Source of the DNA: Microbacterium sp. NIBRBAC000506063
GTDB lineage: Bacteria > Actinomycetota > Actinomycetes > Actinomycetales > Microbacteriaceae
Reading direction: 5' to 3'
DNA: 64,000 bases
NCBI RefSeq assembly: GCF_017968845.1
Contig: NZ_CP072876.1
Location: forward strand, 2,356,001 to 2,420,000
The notes under the pieces are model-generated. The model was not told the DNA's origin and did no database searches. It was given only the letters and a program-made list of their open reading frames with translations. A program made the position numbers and the translations under genes. Positions 39,357-48,804 of the stretch are shown piece after piece. Each line of letters starts with the position of its first letter. Within the stretch, counting starts at the first letter, position 1.

Positions 39357-39802
39357 GTGGCTGTCAAGATTCGTCTCAAGCGCCTGGGCAAGATCCGCGC
39401 GCCTTACTACCGCATCGTCGTCGCCGACTCGCGCACCAAGCGCGACGGTCGTGTCATCGAAGAGATCGGCAAGTACCACCCCACCGAGGAGCCGTCGTTC
39501 ATCGAGGTGAACTCCGAGCGCGCGCAGTACTGGCTGAGCGTCGGCGCACAGCCGACCGAGCAGGTCCTCGCGATCCTCAAGCTCACCGGCGACTGGGGCA
39601 CCTTCAAGGGTGACAAGGACGCCAAGAGCACCGTCAAGGTCGCCGAGCCCAAGGCGCCGTTCGAGATCGACTCGAGCAAGAAGTCTGTCGTCAAGCCCAA
39701 GGCGGAGAAGCCCGCCGAGCCGGTTGCTGAGCCTGTCGAAGCACCCGTCGCCGAGGCCGCTCCGACGGAGGCCGCTGAGGCCCCGCCGCCGACGCCGAAT
39801 AA
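39357..39802 (+). CDS. rpsP: 30S ribosomal protein S16
   Basis: Begins (GTG) [20 protein letters not shown] and is a normal S16 through [12 protein letters not shown], about residue 80. A tail of some 65 residues follows, rich in Ala, Glu, Pro and Lys ([20 protein letters not shown]), as in other actinobacterial S16 proteins. One base is missing near 39781-39788; repair gives the end APAADAE and TAA at 39800-39802, before khpA. AGGAG lies six bases before the start. First gene of the rpsP-khpA-rimM-trmD operon. Confidence 0.94.
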
Positions 39803-39807
39803 TCGCT

Positions 39808-40038
39808 GTGCTTGCCGCTGCGCTCGAGCACATCGTCAAGGGGATCGTCGATCATCCCGACGAGGTGCGCATCGATGAGTCCACGTCGCCGCGAGGCGAC
39901 CTTCTGGAGGTGCATGTGCACCCCGACGACCGTGGACGAGTGATCGGGCGCGGCGGCCGCACCGCGAAGGCACTGCGCACGCTCATCTCGGCGCTGGCCG
40001 ATGGGCGTCGCGTCCGCGTCGACGTCGCGGACGACTGA
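39808..40038 (+). CDS. khpA: KH-domain RNA-binding protein (KhpA/YlqC)
   Basis: A 76-residue single KH domain: [20 protein letters not shown] then [21 protein letters not shown] with the GxxG RNA-binding loop. KhpA-type proteins act with KhpB in RNA control of cell wall growth in Gram-positives. GTG 39808 gives the family start. Located between rpsP and rimM, its usual place. Confidence 0.9.
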   Translation: MLAAALEHIVKGIVDHPDEVRIDESTSPRGDLLEVHVHPDDRGRVIGRGGRTAKALRTLISALADGRRVRVDVADD

Positions 40039-40039
40039 G

Positions 40040-40615
40040 GTGGTCGGACCCGAACGCGGCCGCAGCAAGAATCAGCTGCGCGTCGGCCGCCTCGTCAAGG
40101 CGCACGGGCTCAAGGGCGCCCTCAAGCTCGAGCTGTACACCGACAACCCCGCCGGCAGGTTCGTCCCCGGTGCGGAGTTCACCCTGCAGGTGCCGGAGGC
40201 CTCTCCGTGGCACGGCAAGACCGTCACGGTCCGCGAGTATCGCGTGATGAACGGCAACCCCGTGGTCTTCTTCGACGACATCGATGACCGGACCGCCGCA
40301 GAGAGCCTCGTCCGGGCGATCCTCTGGATCGACCAGAACGACGATGAGACCGAGGACAACGCCTGGTTCGATCACCAGCTGGTCGGGCTCGACGTCGTGC
40401 GCGACGACGCCGTGATCGGCAAGGTCGTGCGCGTGGATCACCTGCCGGCTCAGGACCTCCTCATCGTGAAGGTCGCCGGCGACGAGATCATGGTCCCCTT
40501 CGTCGAGGCGATCGTACCGACCGTCGACGTGGCTGCGGGTCGCGTCATCATCACGCCCCCTCCGGGTCTCTTCGAAGAGTCGTCGGATGCGGAGGAGCCC
40601 ACAGCCTCCGAGTGA
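40040..40615 (+). CDS. rimM: Ribosome maturation factor RimM
   Basis: RimM helps assemble the 30S head domain. The N-terminal beta-barrel is VGRLVKAHGLKGALKLELYT and the PRC-barrel half includes LIVKVAGDEIMVPFVEAIVP. Started at GTG 40040, one base after the khpA stop, it has 191 residues; an earlier in-frame start would overlap khpA. Ends just before trmD. Confidence 0.93.
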   Translation: MVGPERGRSKNQLRVGRLVKAHGLKGALKLELYTDNPAGRFVPGAEFTLQVPEASPWHGKTVTVREYRVMNGNPVVFFDDIDDRTAAESLVRAILWIDQNDDETEDNAWFDHQLVGLDVVRDDAVIGKVVRVDHLPAQDLLIVKVAGDEIMVPFVEAIVPTVDVAAGRVIITPPPGLFEESSDAEEPTASE

Positions 40616-40633
40616 GGCTGTTACGGTGTCCCC

Positions 40634-41323
40634 GTGCGCATAGACGTCGTCTCGATCTTCCCGTCGTACTTCGACGGCCTGACGCTGTCGCTGCTCGGCA
40701 AGGCGCAGAGCGCCGGCATCCTCGACCTGCGTGTCCGCGATCTGCGCGACTGGACCTTCGATCGTCACCGGACCGTCGACGACACCCCGTACGGCGGCGG
40801 CGCAGGCATGGTCATGAAGCCGGAGCCGTGGGGGCTCGCCCTGGACGAACTGGCGGCCGGTTCCCCGCGTCCGACGATCATCTTCCCCTCGCCCGCGGGT
40901 GAGCCGTTCACGCAGGCCGCGGCGCGTGACCTCGCCACTCGCAAGCACCTCGTGTTCGGCTGCGGTCGCTACGAGGGCATCGACGAGCGCGTCTTCGAGT
41001 ACGCGCAGACCTTGGGCGAGGTGCGCCTGGTGAGTCTCGGCGACTACGTGCTCAACGGAGGAGAGGTCGCCGCGATGGCGATGATCGAGGCGATCGGTCG
41101 CCTCATCCCCGGGGTCGTCGGCAACCCCGAGAGTCTCGTCGAGGAGTCCCACGAGGACGGGCTGCTCGAGTATCCCTCGTACACCAAGCCCGCGCTCTGG
41201 CGCGAGCGCTCCGTCCCCGACATCCTGCTCAGCGGCAATCACGGTGCGATCGCGACGTGGCGTCGGGAGCAGCAGATCGAGCGCACGCGCGCACGTCGTC
41301 CCGACCTGCTGCACGGCGACTAG
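40634..41323 (+). CDS. trmD: tRNA (guanine37-N1)-methyltransferase
   Basis: TrmD methylates G37 beside the anticodon to prevent frameshifting. It starts [16 protein letters not shown], has [14 protein letters not shown], the knot motif [12 protein letters not shown] and [14 protein letters not shown], and ends RPDLLHGD. 229 residues, intact. Last gene of its operon, followed by a possible terminator. Confidence 0.96.
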   Translation: MRIDVVSIFPSYFDGLTLSLLGKAQSAGILDLRVRDLRDWTFDRHRTVDDTPYGGGAGMVMKPEPWGLALDELAAGSPRPTIIFPSPAGEPFTQAAARDLATRKHLVFGCGRYEGIDERVFEYAQTLGEVRLVSLGDYVLNGGEVAAMAMIEAIGRLIPGVVGNPESLVEESHEDGLLEYPSYTKPALWRERSVPDILLSGNHGAIATWRREQQIERTRARRPDLLHGD

Positions 41324-41324
41324 A

Positions 41325-41344
41325 GACGCCCTCGCAGGGGTGTC
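41325..41344. terminator. Possible bidirectional terminator after trmD
   Basis: GACGCCC (41325-41331) can pair with GGGTGTC (41338-41344) over a six-base loop, with one G-U pair on the plus-strand RNA. It lies between two convergent genes. No T-run follows. Confidence 0.35.
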
Positions 41345-41350
41345 CTGACG

Positions 41351-41914
41351 CTACGCGGATTCCAGGATCCGTTGCGTGGAGGTGACCTCCGCGAAGCCGC
41401 CGGACTGCAGGTTGATCGCCGTCGCGCGCATCAGGTCCTCGGCCGCGAGCGTGACCTCCGTTCCGTCGGGCAGGACGGACGTCAGATCGAACGTGCGGGT
41501 CGCATCCAGAGCCACGGTGACGTCGTAGCCCAAGTTGCCGCCCATGCGCGCGGTCGTCTCCACGCACATATTGGTCTGGATGCCGCACAGCACGATCTCG
41601 CGGATGCCGCGCTCGGAGAGCCACGCGTGCAGATCCGGGTGCCCGTAGAACGCCGAGTTCACCGACTTCGTGACGAGGAGGTCCGCGTCCTCCGGGTCGA
41701 GGAACGACTTGAGTCGGTTGCCGTCCGAACCGGCCCGCAGCGGAGAACCGGGTGAGATCGAGTCATGCCGCACCAGCACGATCGGGCCCTCTTCCCCGTG
41801 GCGCCAGTGATCGACCAGCGTGGCGATCCGCTCCTCGGCCTCGAGGTTGGTCGTGCGTCCCCACGCGGGGTCGTCGAATCCCTGTTGCACGTCGATGACG
41901 ATGAGTGCCTGCAT
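41351..41914 (-). CDS. Isochorismatase family cysteine hydrolase
   Basis: A 187-residue enzyme with the Asp-Lys-Cys triad of this family: ALIVIDVQQGF, VTKSVNSAFYGHPDL and LCGIQTNMCVETTARMGGNL. Members hydrolyse amides or vinyl ethers (nicotinamidase, N-carbamoyl amidases); the substrate here is unknown. ATG 41914 gives MQALIVIDVQ; in-frame sequence upstream is not family-like. Single gene. Confidence 0.88.
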   Translation of the reverse strand: MQALIVIDVQQGFDDPAWGRTTNLEAEERIATLVDHWRHGEEGPIVLVRHDSISPGSPLRAGSDGNRLKSFLDPEDADLLVTKSVNSAFYGHPDLHAWLSERGIREIVLCGIQTNMCVETTARMGGNLGYDVTVALDATRTFDLTSVLPDGTEVTLAAEDLMRATAINLQSGGFAEVTSTQRILESA

Positions 41915-41990
41915 CCGTCCATTCCATCGCTCGGAGGAGGGGATGTCGAGAGGCGCGGGTGCCACGAAGGCGCGGATTCGTGCCAGAGGC

Positions 41991-43007
41991 TCAGCCGAGA
42001 CCGGTCGTCGCGATCCAGAACCAGCCCACCCAGGTCACCACGGCGATCGCCGGGGGCAGCACCGTCAGCAGCAGGCGACCGCGACGCAGCCGTGCTCCGG
42101 CGGCGTCGATGAATCCGGGTTCCTCGCTGCGGTCGTCACGGTAGCCGGTGCTCTGATGCTCCGTGCGCCGGCCCAGGGTGCCCGCGAGCCGTTCGGCGAA
42201 GTCGAGCACCGCGGGGTCCGCCATGTCGAACGGCGCCCGCGCGATCACGAACAGCCAGTCGTCGACGATCTCGATGTCGAAGCCGGCGGCCTCGTCGATC
42301 ATGAGGGCCATCACGTCGGGAGTGATCACGTAGAGCGCGTCGGTCTCGTACTCCTTGGGGCAGTACAGACGGAACCAGCGATCGAAATCACCCTCGAGGG
42401 AGAGCCGCTGATCCGGGCGGAAGGGGATCGGGTAGGCGCGGGCCCTCTTCTGGCGTGCGGCGGACTCGAGATACATGTGCGGCAGTCGGCGGTCGATGCC
42501 GATCCCGATGAAGCCGTACTCCTCGCGCCCCGAGGCGCGCTGGGTCGTCTGACCGACGTAGTTCGCGACCTCGATGTACATCGGCTCGTGCACGTGCAGC
42601 GAGTTCTCGACCCAGTTGCGGCCGGACCGGGCGAACAGCGTCGCCGGGAAGGAGCGCGGATCGATCTCGAGGTTGTAGTGCCAGCCGCGGGCCAGAGCAA
42701 GTTCGGCGGCGGCCCGACGCTGGCGCCACCGTCGGCCATGGCTCCAGAAGGCGGCGATCGCTCCGCCGAGGAAGAACGCGCCGAGAACGCTCGCTGCGAC
42801 GGCGACCAGCATCCCGCGGGTGCGTTCTGCGGCATCCGATTCGCCCATTGCCGTCGTCGCCGCGAACCACGCGATCATCGCGGAGAGCGCGATCATGATC
42901 GTCATGAGGGTGACGAAGGGCACCGCTTTCAGATCGGTCTTGCGGATCGTCGGGGCGTTGCGCAGGGTGGTGCGCCGGAAGTCCTTGAGGTCGTCGAGGC
43001 CGCTCAT
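41991..43007 (-). CDS. Membrane protein of unknown function, 338 aa
   Basis: Two hydrophobic segments near residues 27-50 (VPFVTLMTIMIALSAMIAWF) and 65-88, a soluble middle domain of about 200 residues with LEIDPRSFPATLF, YPIPFRPDQRLSLEGDFDRW and YCPKEYETDALYVITPDVM, and one hydrophobic segment at the C-terminus (LLTVLPPAIAVVTWVGWFWI). The middle resembles uncharacterised actinobacterial proteins with a DUF3137-like pattern, but I cannot assign it firmly. Frame intact. Confidence 0.7.
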   Translation of the reverse strand: MSGLDDLKDFRRTTLRNAPTIRKTDLKAVPFVTLMTIMIALSAMIAWFAATTAMGESDAAERTRGMLVAVAASVLGAFFLGGAIAAFWSHGRRWRQRRAAAELALARGWHYNLEIDPRSFPATLFARSGRNWVENSLHVHEPMYIEVANYVGQTTQRASGREEYGFIGIGIDRRLPHMYLESAARQKRARAYPIPFRPDQRLSLEGDFDRWFRLYCPKEYETDALYVITPDVMALMIDEAAGFDIEIVDDWLFVIARAPFDMADPAVLDFAERLAGTLGRRTEHQSTGYRDDRSEEPGFIDAAGARLRRGRLLLTVLPPAIAVVTWVGWFWIATTGLG

Positions 43008-43044
43008 GGTCCTCTAGGCTAACGACTCCCGCGCGAGAGAACGG

Positions 43045-43825
43045 TCAATCGACGCCGAGGAAGGAGCGATCGGTCAGAACGATCGGTCCGTCGTCGGTGA
43101 TCGCGATCGTGTGCTCCGAATGCGAGCCGCGCGATCCGTCCGCGCTGCGCAGGGTCCACCCGTCGGGATCGGTGATCAGCTCGTCGGTCGTGGCGAGAAG
43201 CCAGGGCTCGAGGGCGACGACGAGCCCCGATCGCAGCGGGAAGCCCCGGCCGGCGCGCCCGTCGTTGGGATGTGGGGATCGCCGTGCATGATGCGCCCGA
43301 CACCGTGGCCGCCGAAGTCGGTGTTGATGGTGTAACCCTCGCCGTGCGAGACCGCGGCGATGGATGCCGAGATGTCGCCGATGCGGTTTCCGACCGTCGC
43401 CGCATCGATGGCCGCGGCAAGGGCTCGCTGCGTGGTGTCGATGAGGCGCAGATCCTCGTCTCGCGGCGTGCCGACGACGAAGGAGAGCGCCGAGTCGGCG
43501 ACCCACCCGTCGATCGACACCGCGAAGTCCAAGGAGACCAGATCGCCGTCGCGGAGCGTGTAGTCGTGGGGAGCCCGTGCAGCACCGCGTCATTGACCGA
43601 GGTGCAGATGACCTTGCCGAAAGGGCTCGCGCCGAAGGAGGGGTGATAGTCGATGTAGCAGGACTCCGCCCCGGCCTTGCGGATCAGCTCGTGGGCGCGC
43701 TTGTCGATCGTGAGCAGGTTCGTGCCCACCTTGGTCTCGTCGCGCAGCGTCGCCAGCGTCTCGGCCACGAAGCGTCCGGCCGGGCGCATGGCCTCGATCT
43801 CGGCGGGCGTGCGCAGTTCGATCAT
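43045..43825 (-). CDS. map: Methionine aminopeptidase, type I
   Basis: Removes the initiator methionine. The metal ligands are visible: LDFAVSIDGWVADSALSF (two Asp), GGHGVGRIMHGDPHIPN (His), VVALEPWLL (Glu) and GSHSEHTIAIT (Glu). Two bases are missing, at 43568-43571 and 43267-43269, both shortened G runs on the + strand; repair gives 260 residues from ATG 43825 (MIELRTPAEIEAMRPAGRF). It is not beside secY or infA as in many actinobacteria; a second map gene elsewhere is likely. Confidence 0.93.
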
Positions 43826-43909
43826 TCGAAGGGTTCCTCTCGTCGCCTCCATTCTCGCAGAGCACGGACGAGGTTCCGCCCGATGGTGCCGGATCACAGC
43901 CGCGCGGCG

Positions 43910-43915
43910 TACGAT
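43910..43915 (+). promoter_or_regulatory. -10 box of a leaderless membrane protein gene
   Basis: TACGAT, six bases (CGCAGT), then the ATG at 43922. Confidence 0.45.
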
Positions 43916-43921
43916 CGCAGT

Positions 43922-44428
43922 ATGTGGCTTCGACGCGCGTTCTACACCTGGTTGCTTCCTGCGGCGCTCGTGCTGCCGCTGTGGCTGCTGGTCGGCTGGG
44001 GCGTGTTCCGTGCGGGCGGCTGGGCGTTCCTCTGGGTGCTCTTCATCGCCCTGCCCTCCGTACTGATCGGTCAGATCGTCTTCGCCCTGCTCGTGCGCGC
44101 GCGTCCCTCGGCGCGCTATCAGCGCGCCGTCTCCTGGTGGGACGTCGCCGGCTTCGGCGCCTGGCACGGCCTCACAATCGCCCTCGGCTTCTATCCGCAG
44201 GGTTGGTTCGCGCTGCTGCTGACGGCGGCGATCATCGTCGGCATCGGCATGGTCTGGCTGCTGCTCTGGCAGCTGTGGGCGGAGGCGCGCGGCAGCCTCA
44301 CCGTGGCGACCGTCGGCGGCACCTATCTCTCCGAGGACGTGGGCGCGGCATCCGGCGATGCCTCGGACGCCGACTTCATCGTGATCGAGGAAGCACCGCC
44401 GGCGGATCCGCCGCGCGCTGCGCACTGA
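43922..44428 (+). CDS. Four-helix membrane protein of unknown function, 168 aa
   Basis: Four hydrophobic segments (starting near residues 9, 29, 75 and 95), with AVSWWDVAGFGAWHGLTIAL between the second and third, and an acidic C-terminal tail of about 45 residues. Similar small actinobacterial proteins are often labelled MFS permease, but it is far too short to be a full transporter. Function unknown. Confidence 0.75.
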   Translation: MWLRRAFYTWLLPAALVLPLWLLVGWGVFRAGGWAFLWVLFIALPSVLIGQIVFALLVRARPSARYQRAVSWWDVAGFGAWHGLTIALGFYPQGWFALLLTAAIIVGIGMVWLLLWQLWAEARGSLTVATVGGTYLSEDVGAASGDASDADFIVIEEAPPADPPRAAH

Positions 44429-44436
44429 TCGACGCG

Positions 44437-44595
44437 TTTTGGCGGGTACCGGCATCCGTGGCAGAATAGATGTTTGTGCTGTGACCGGCTCTGCCTCAGG
44501 GGAGTCCACGAACGCGCCGCGTCTCGTGCAGCACACACTCCAACGTATTCCTTACACATGCATCCGACCTGCGGCGGGTGCAGAGAGAGACGATC
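44437..44595 (+). promoter_or_regulatory. rplS promoter and leader
   Basis: TTTTGG (44437-44442), 19 bases and CAGAAT (44462-44467) precede a leader of about 120 bases. The element GGCAGAATAGA is shared with the rpsP promoter. The leader carries no ORF I can support; a structured ribosomal-protein leader is possible but not shown. Confidence 0.4.
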
Positions 44596-44943
44596 ATGCA
44601 GATCCTCGACGCCGTCGATGCGGCATCACTCCGTACCGACATCCCCGAGTTCTACCCCGGCGACACCGTCAAGGTGCACGTGAACATCACCGAGGGAAAC
44701 CGCTCCCGCATCCAGGTCTTCCAGGGCGTCGTGCTCGGTCGCTCCGGTGACGGCGTGCGCGAGACCTTCACCGTGCGCAAGATCAGCTTCCAGGTGGGCG
44801 TGGAGCGCACCTTCCCCGTGCACAGCCCGACGATCGACCACATCGAGGTCGTCACCCGCGGTGACGTGCGCCGTGCGAAGCTCTACTACCTGCGCGAGCT
44901 CCGCGGCAAGAAGGCCAAGATCAAGGAGAAGCGCGACAACTGA
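44596..44943 (+). CDS. rplS: 50S ribosomal protein L19
   Basis: A 115-residue protein with the L19 core [41 protein letters not shown] and [20 protein letters not shown]. Intact. ATG 44596 follows GAGAGA. Followed by a strong terminator, so it is a single-gene transcript despite lying next to lepB. Confidence 0.97.
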   Translation: MQILDAVDAASLRTDIPEFYPGDTVKVHVNITEGNRSRIQVFQGVVLGRSGDGVRETFTVRKISFQVGVERTFPVHSPTIDHIEVVTRGDVRRAKLYYLRELRGKKAKIKEKRDN

Positions 44944-44957
44944 CCCGCGCTTTCCCG

Positions 44958-44992
44958 AGCACCCCAGGACACGAGCGTCCTGGGGTGCTTTT
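44958..44992 (+). terminator. Rho-independent terminator of rplS
   Basis: A perfect 13-bp stem, AGCACCCCAGGAC (44958-44970) and GTCCTGGGGTGCT (44977-44989), with a six-base loop and a TTTT run. Confidence 0.9.
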
Positions 44993-45057
44993 CCATCCGC
45001 GGGGTGTGCGACCCTGGTAGTTGCCGCCCTGCGGCCGAACACGCGCAAAGGAAAACG

Positions 45058-45802
45058 ATGAGTGACACCGCCACGCCCGTCGCCCCGGAACCGGCGACGG
45101 CCGCGAGCAGCGTCGTCGCGGCCCGTTGCTGTTCCTGCGCGATCTGCTGATCATCCTGGTGATCGCCGGCCTGGTCTCCTTCCTCATGAAGACCTTCGTG
45201 GTGCGCTCGTTCTACATCCCCTCAGGGTCGATGGAGAACACACTGCTCATCAACGACCGGATCCTCGTCGACGAGCTCACGCCGCGCTGGAACGACTACT
45301 CGCACGGCGAGATCGTCGTGTTCAAGGACCCTGGCGGCTGGCTGCCCGTGCAGCCGCAGCGCCCGGGCGCCCTGCGCTCATCGAGGGCGTCGACTGGTTC
45401 TTGACGCTGATCGGACTGTCGACCTCCGACTCGGAGGATCATCTCGTCAAGCGCGTCATCGGACTGCCCGGGGATCACGTCGTGTGCTGCAACGCTCTCG
45501 GCCAGATCACGATCAACGGCGCGCCGGTGAACGAGCTGTCGTACCTCAAGCTCCCTGAGGGCGATACGCAGGCTTCGAACATCGCCTTCGACGTGACCGT
45601 GCCGAACGACGCGCTGTGGGTGCTCGGAGACAACCGCAACCGCTCGCAGGACTCGCGTTCGCACCAGGAACAGCCCGGTGGCGGGTTCGTGCCCCTGGAG
45701 AACGTCGTCGGTCGGGCCTTCCTCATCACGTGGCCCCTCAACCGGATCGGCACGCTCGACAGCCACGACGAGCTGTTCAACGGCGTCCCGGCGGCGGAAT
45801 GA
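45058..45802 (+). CDS. lepB: Signal peptidase I
   Basis: Cleaves signal peptides outside the membrane. One N-terminal transmembrane segment (FLRDLLIILVIAGLVSFLMK) precedes the catalytic serine motif FYIPSGSMENTLL and the lysine region DHLVKRVIGLPGDHVVC; GDNRNRSQDSR is near the end. Two bases are missing, near 45120-45124 and 45365-45371. Corrected length 248 residues. The stop overlaps the rnhB start (ATGA). Confidence 0.93.
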
Positions 45803-46455
45803 GCGCAACGCCCACGCTGACGCTCGAGCACACGGTGCTCGCACAGCACCCGATGGTCCTCTCGCTGGACGAGGTCGGCCGGGGCGCGCTCGCGGGACCG
45901 GTCGCGGTGGGCGCGGCGCTCATGGATGCCGCGACGGCGAAGAAGGCGATCCCGGAGGGTCTGCGCGACTCGAAGCTCGTGCCCGAGGGCAGGCGCGCCG
46001 ATCTCGCCGAGCGTGCCGCGGCCTGGGTGCCGGCCTCCGCCGTCGGCTGGGCGACGGCCGCCGAGGTCGACGAGGTCGGCATCATGCGCGCGTTGGGCCT
46101 GGCCGCCTCCCGTGCGATCGAAGGGGTGTGCGCGCAGGTATCGGATGCCGCATCCGCCGTCGTCCTGCTCGACGGGAACCACGACTACGTCTCGGCCGTC
46201 CACGCCTCGCCGCTTCAGGTGCGGGCCGTCGTCAAGGGCGACCGGGACTGCGCCTCCATCTCCGCGGCGTCGGTGATCGCCAAGGTCGCCCGTGACGAGC
46301 ACATGCGGGAACTCCACGAGGAGTTCGCCGTCTACGAGTGGCACCGCAACAAGGGGTATGCGAGTGCCGCGCATCGCGAGGCGATCCGCGCGCTCGGGCT
46401 GAGCCCGTACCACCGCGCGTCGTGGGCGATCGCGGATGCACCGGCCCTGTTCTGA
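45799..46455 (+). CDS. rnhB: Ribonuclease HII
   Basis: Removes ribonucleotides from DNA-RNA hybrids. The signature is SLDEVGRGALAGPVAVGAAL, with acidic residues in VVLLDGNHDYV and VVKGDRDCASISAASVIAKV. 218 residues, intact, coupled to lepB. Confidence 0.95.
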   Translation: MSATPTLTLEHTVLAQHPMVLSLDEVGRGALAGPVAVGAALMDAATAKKAIPEGLRDSKLVPEGRRADLAERAAAWVPASAVGWATAAEVDEVGIMRALGLAASRAIEGVCAQVSDAASAVVLLDGNHDYVSAVHASPLQVRAVVKGDRDCASISAASVIAKVARDEHMRELHEEFAVYEWHRNKGYASAAHREAIRALGLSPYHRASWAIADAPALF

Positions 46456-46490
46456 CGGTCGGCACTCGGGGCTCTAGGATAGGGAGCATC

Positions 46491-46817
46491 ATGGACGAGG
46501 AAGCTTTCGAGGATTACGACCGCGAGCTCGAGCTCGCGCTCTACCGCGAGTATCGCGACGTCGTTTCGCAGTTCCAGTACGTCGTCGAGACCGAGCGGCG
46601 CTTCTACCTCGCGAACGAGGTGAACGTCGTCCGTCACGACACCGAGCACGACTTCTACTTCGAGATCTCGATGAGCGATGTGTGGGTCTGGGACATCTAC
46701 CGCGCCGATCGTTTCGTGAAGGCGGTTCGGGTGCTGACGTTCAAGGACGTCAACGTGGAGGAACTGCAGCGCCGGGAGTTCGAGCTGCCGCAGGAGCTCT
46801 CGCTCGACGGCGAGTGA
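46491..46817 (+). CDS. DUF2469 family protein
   Basis: A 108-residue acidic protein of the conserved actinobacterial family between rnhB and yraN: MDEEAFEDYDRELELALYRE, VSQFQYVVETERRFYLANEV and DVWVWDIYRADRFVK. Function unknown. Intact. A -10-like TAGGAT lies 10 bases before the start. Confidence 0.9.
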   Translation: MDEEAFEDYDRELELALYREYRDVVSQFQYVVETERRFYLANEVNVVRHDTEHDFYFEISMSDVWVWDIYRADRFVKAVRVLTFKDVNVEELQRREFELPQELSLDGE

Positions 46818-46919
46818 CTCTCCCTCCACAATCGGCGATTCTCCGCTCTTTGTCACGCTGACCGTTGTTGACGGCAGGGGCCCGCCGGATTCATCCGGGA
46901 GTCTCGCAAGGCTGTCGTC

Positions 46920-47282
46920 ATGGCAGCGAAAGACGAACTCGGGCGCGCAGGAGAACAACGCGCAGCCGAGCACCTGACGACCCTCGGATATGAGATCCTC
47001 GGCCGCAACTGGCGGTGCCCGCAGGGAGAGATCGACATCATCGCCCGTCGCGGACGGGAGCTCGCCGTCGTCGAGGTGAAGACCCGGCGCGCGCTCGGCT
47101 TCGGGCATCCCTTCGAGGCGATCGACGCCCGCAAGCGTGAGCGGCTGTGGCGCCTGGCCTACGCCTGGGCGGCCGAGCACCCTGATCTCGCGCGCGGCGG
47201 CGAAATACGGCTGCACGCGATCGCGATCGTCGGCGTGCACCCGGAGAAGGGCGCGCTCGAGCATCTGGCGGATCTGCGATGA
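46920..47282 (+). CDS. yraN: YraN/UPF0102 family putative nuclease
   Basis: A 120-residue protein with the restriction-endonuclease-like core LGRAGEQRAAEHLTTLGY, CPQGEIDIIARRG and AVVEVKTRRALGFG, where the D and E-x-K residues are the predicted active site. The stop overlaps the comM start. Its role near DNA uptake genes is unproved. Confidence 0.9.
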   Translation: MAAKDELGRAGEQRAAEHLTTLGYEILGRNWRCPQGEIDIIARRGRELAVVEVKTRRALGFGHPFEAIDARKRERLWRLAYAWAAEHPDLARGGEIRLHAIAIVGVHPEKGALEHLADLR

Positions 47283-48804
47283 ACACCGCCCGCACCTGGT
47301 CGATCGCGCTGTCCGGGCTCGTCGGAGAACGTGTCGAGGTCGAAGCGGACCTCTCCCAGCAGACCCCCGGATTCCAGATCATCGGCCTGCCTGACAAGGC
47401 GCTCGGCGAGGCGGTCCAACGCGTGCACAACGCCTGTGCCAACAGCGGCCTGCCGATGCCGCGGCGCCGCATCACGGTCAATCTCTCGCCGGCGAGCCTG
47501 CCCAAGAACGGTTCGGGCTTCGACCTCGCGATCGCCGTCGCCGCGCTCGCGACCGACGGGCTGCTGAGTCGCGATTCGATCGCGCGCACGGTGCACCTGG
47601 GGGAGTTGGGTCTAGACGGGCGGCTCCGACCGGTTCCGGGCATCCTGCCCGCCGTGTTCGCCGCTGCCCGGGCGGGTGCCGAGCGGGTGATCGTGCCGGC
47701 GGCGAATGAGGCCGAGGCGAGGCTCGTCGCCTCGATCGACGTGCGCGCTGCCGTGTGCCTGGCCGAGGTCGCGCAGTGGCACGGCGCCGAGATCGAGGTT
47801 CCCGATGTCGAGCCGGTGGGCGCGGAGGGGCGGATGCCGCACGAGCAGGAGACGCGCGAGCTCGCCGACGTCGTCGGCCAGCCCGATGCTGTCGACGCCC
47901 TCGTCCTCGCCGCCGCGGGCAACCATCACCTGCTGCTGAGCGGACCACCCGGCGCCGGAAAGACCATGCTCGCCCGGCGCCTGCCGGGAATCCTGCCTCC
48001 GCTGGATGACGAGGCCGCACTGGAAGTGGCCTCGGTGCGATCGCTGTCGGGAGAGAGCGTGGTGGCTCTCGATCGCGTGCCACCCCTGGAGGCGCCGCAC
48101 CACAGCGCCTCGGCGGCGGCGATCGTCGGGGAGGGTCGCGCAGCATCCGCCCCGGCGCGATCGTGCGTGCCCATCGCGGAGTGCTCTTCCTCGACGAGGC
48201 GGGTGAGTTCTCCGGCACGGTGCTGGACGCTCTGCGTCAGCCGATCGAGAACGGTGTGATCGAGATCCACCGGGCAGGTGTCAGCGCGCGCTTCCCCGCG
48301 CGATTCCAGCTTCTCCTCGCGACGAATCCCTGCCCCTGCGGAAACCACGGCGTCCGCGGCGGCGAATGCCTGTGTCCGCCTTCGCAGATCCGGCGCTATC
48401 AGCAGCGCCTCTCCGGCCCCCTCCGCGACCGCGTCGACATCGACTTCCCCGTCACCCGCGTCTCGGCCGCGAGCCTGTCGGCGGGCAGCGGGTCGCTCTC
48501 GACCGCCGTCGCGCGAGAGCGGGTGCTCGCCGCGCGTGCGGCGGCGGCCGAACGCCTCGCCGGCACCGGGTGGCGCACCAACTCCGAGGTGGACGGCCAA
48601 TGGTTGCGACAGGGACCACGGCGTCTCCCGCCGAGCGTGGTCACACCTCTGGAGCGCGCCCTGCAGCGCGGGGCTCTGACCGTGCGCGGCTACGACCGCG
48701 TCCTGCGACTGACATGGACGATCGCCGATCTCGAAGGCGCCTCGACGCCGACCGCCGACCATCTCGGTCGGGCCCTCTTCCTCAGACAAGGAGCCGTCGC
48801 ATGA
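47279..48804 (+). CDS. comM: YifB/ComM family magnesium chelatase-like ATPase
   Basis: An AAA+ helicase that promotes branch migration during natural transformation. An N-terminal Lon-protease-like domain (PGFQIIGLPDKALGEAVQRV, VNLSPASLPKNGSGFDLAIA) precedes Walker A LSGPPGAGKTMLARRLPGIL, Walker B GVLFLDEAGEF and the zinc-like CPCGN...ECLCPP region. One G is missing at 48128-48131; repair gives about 508 residues, the family length. ATG 47279 overlaps yraN, and the end overlaps dprA. Confidence 0.93.
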
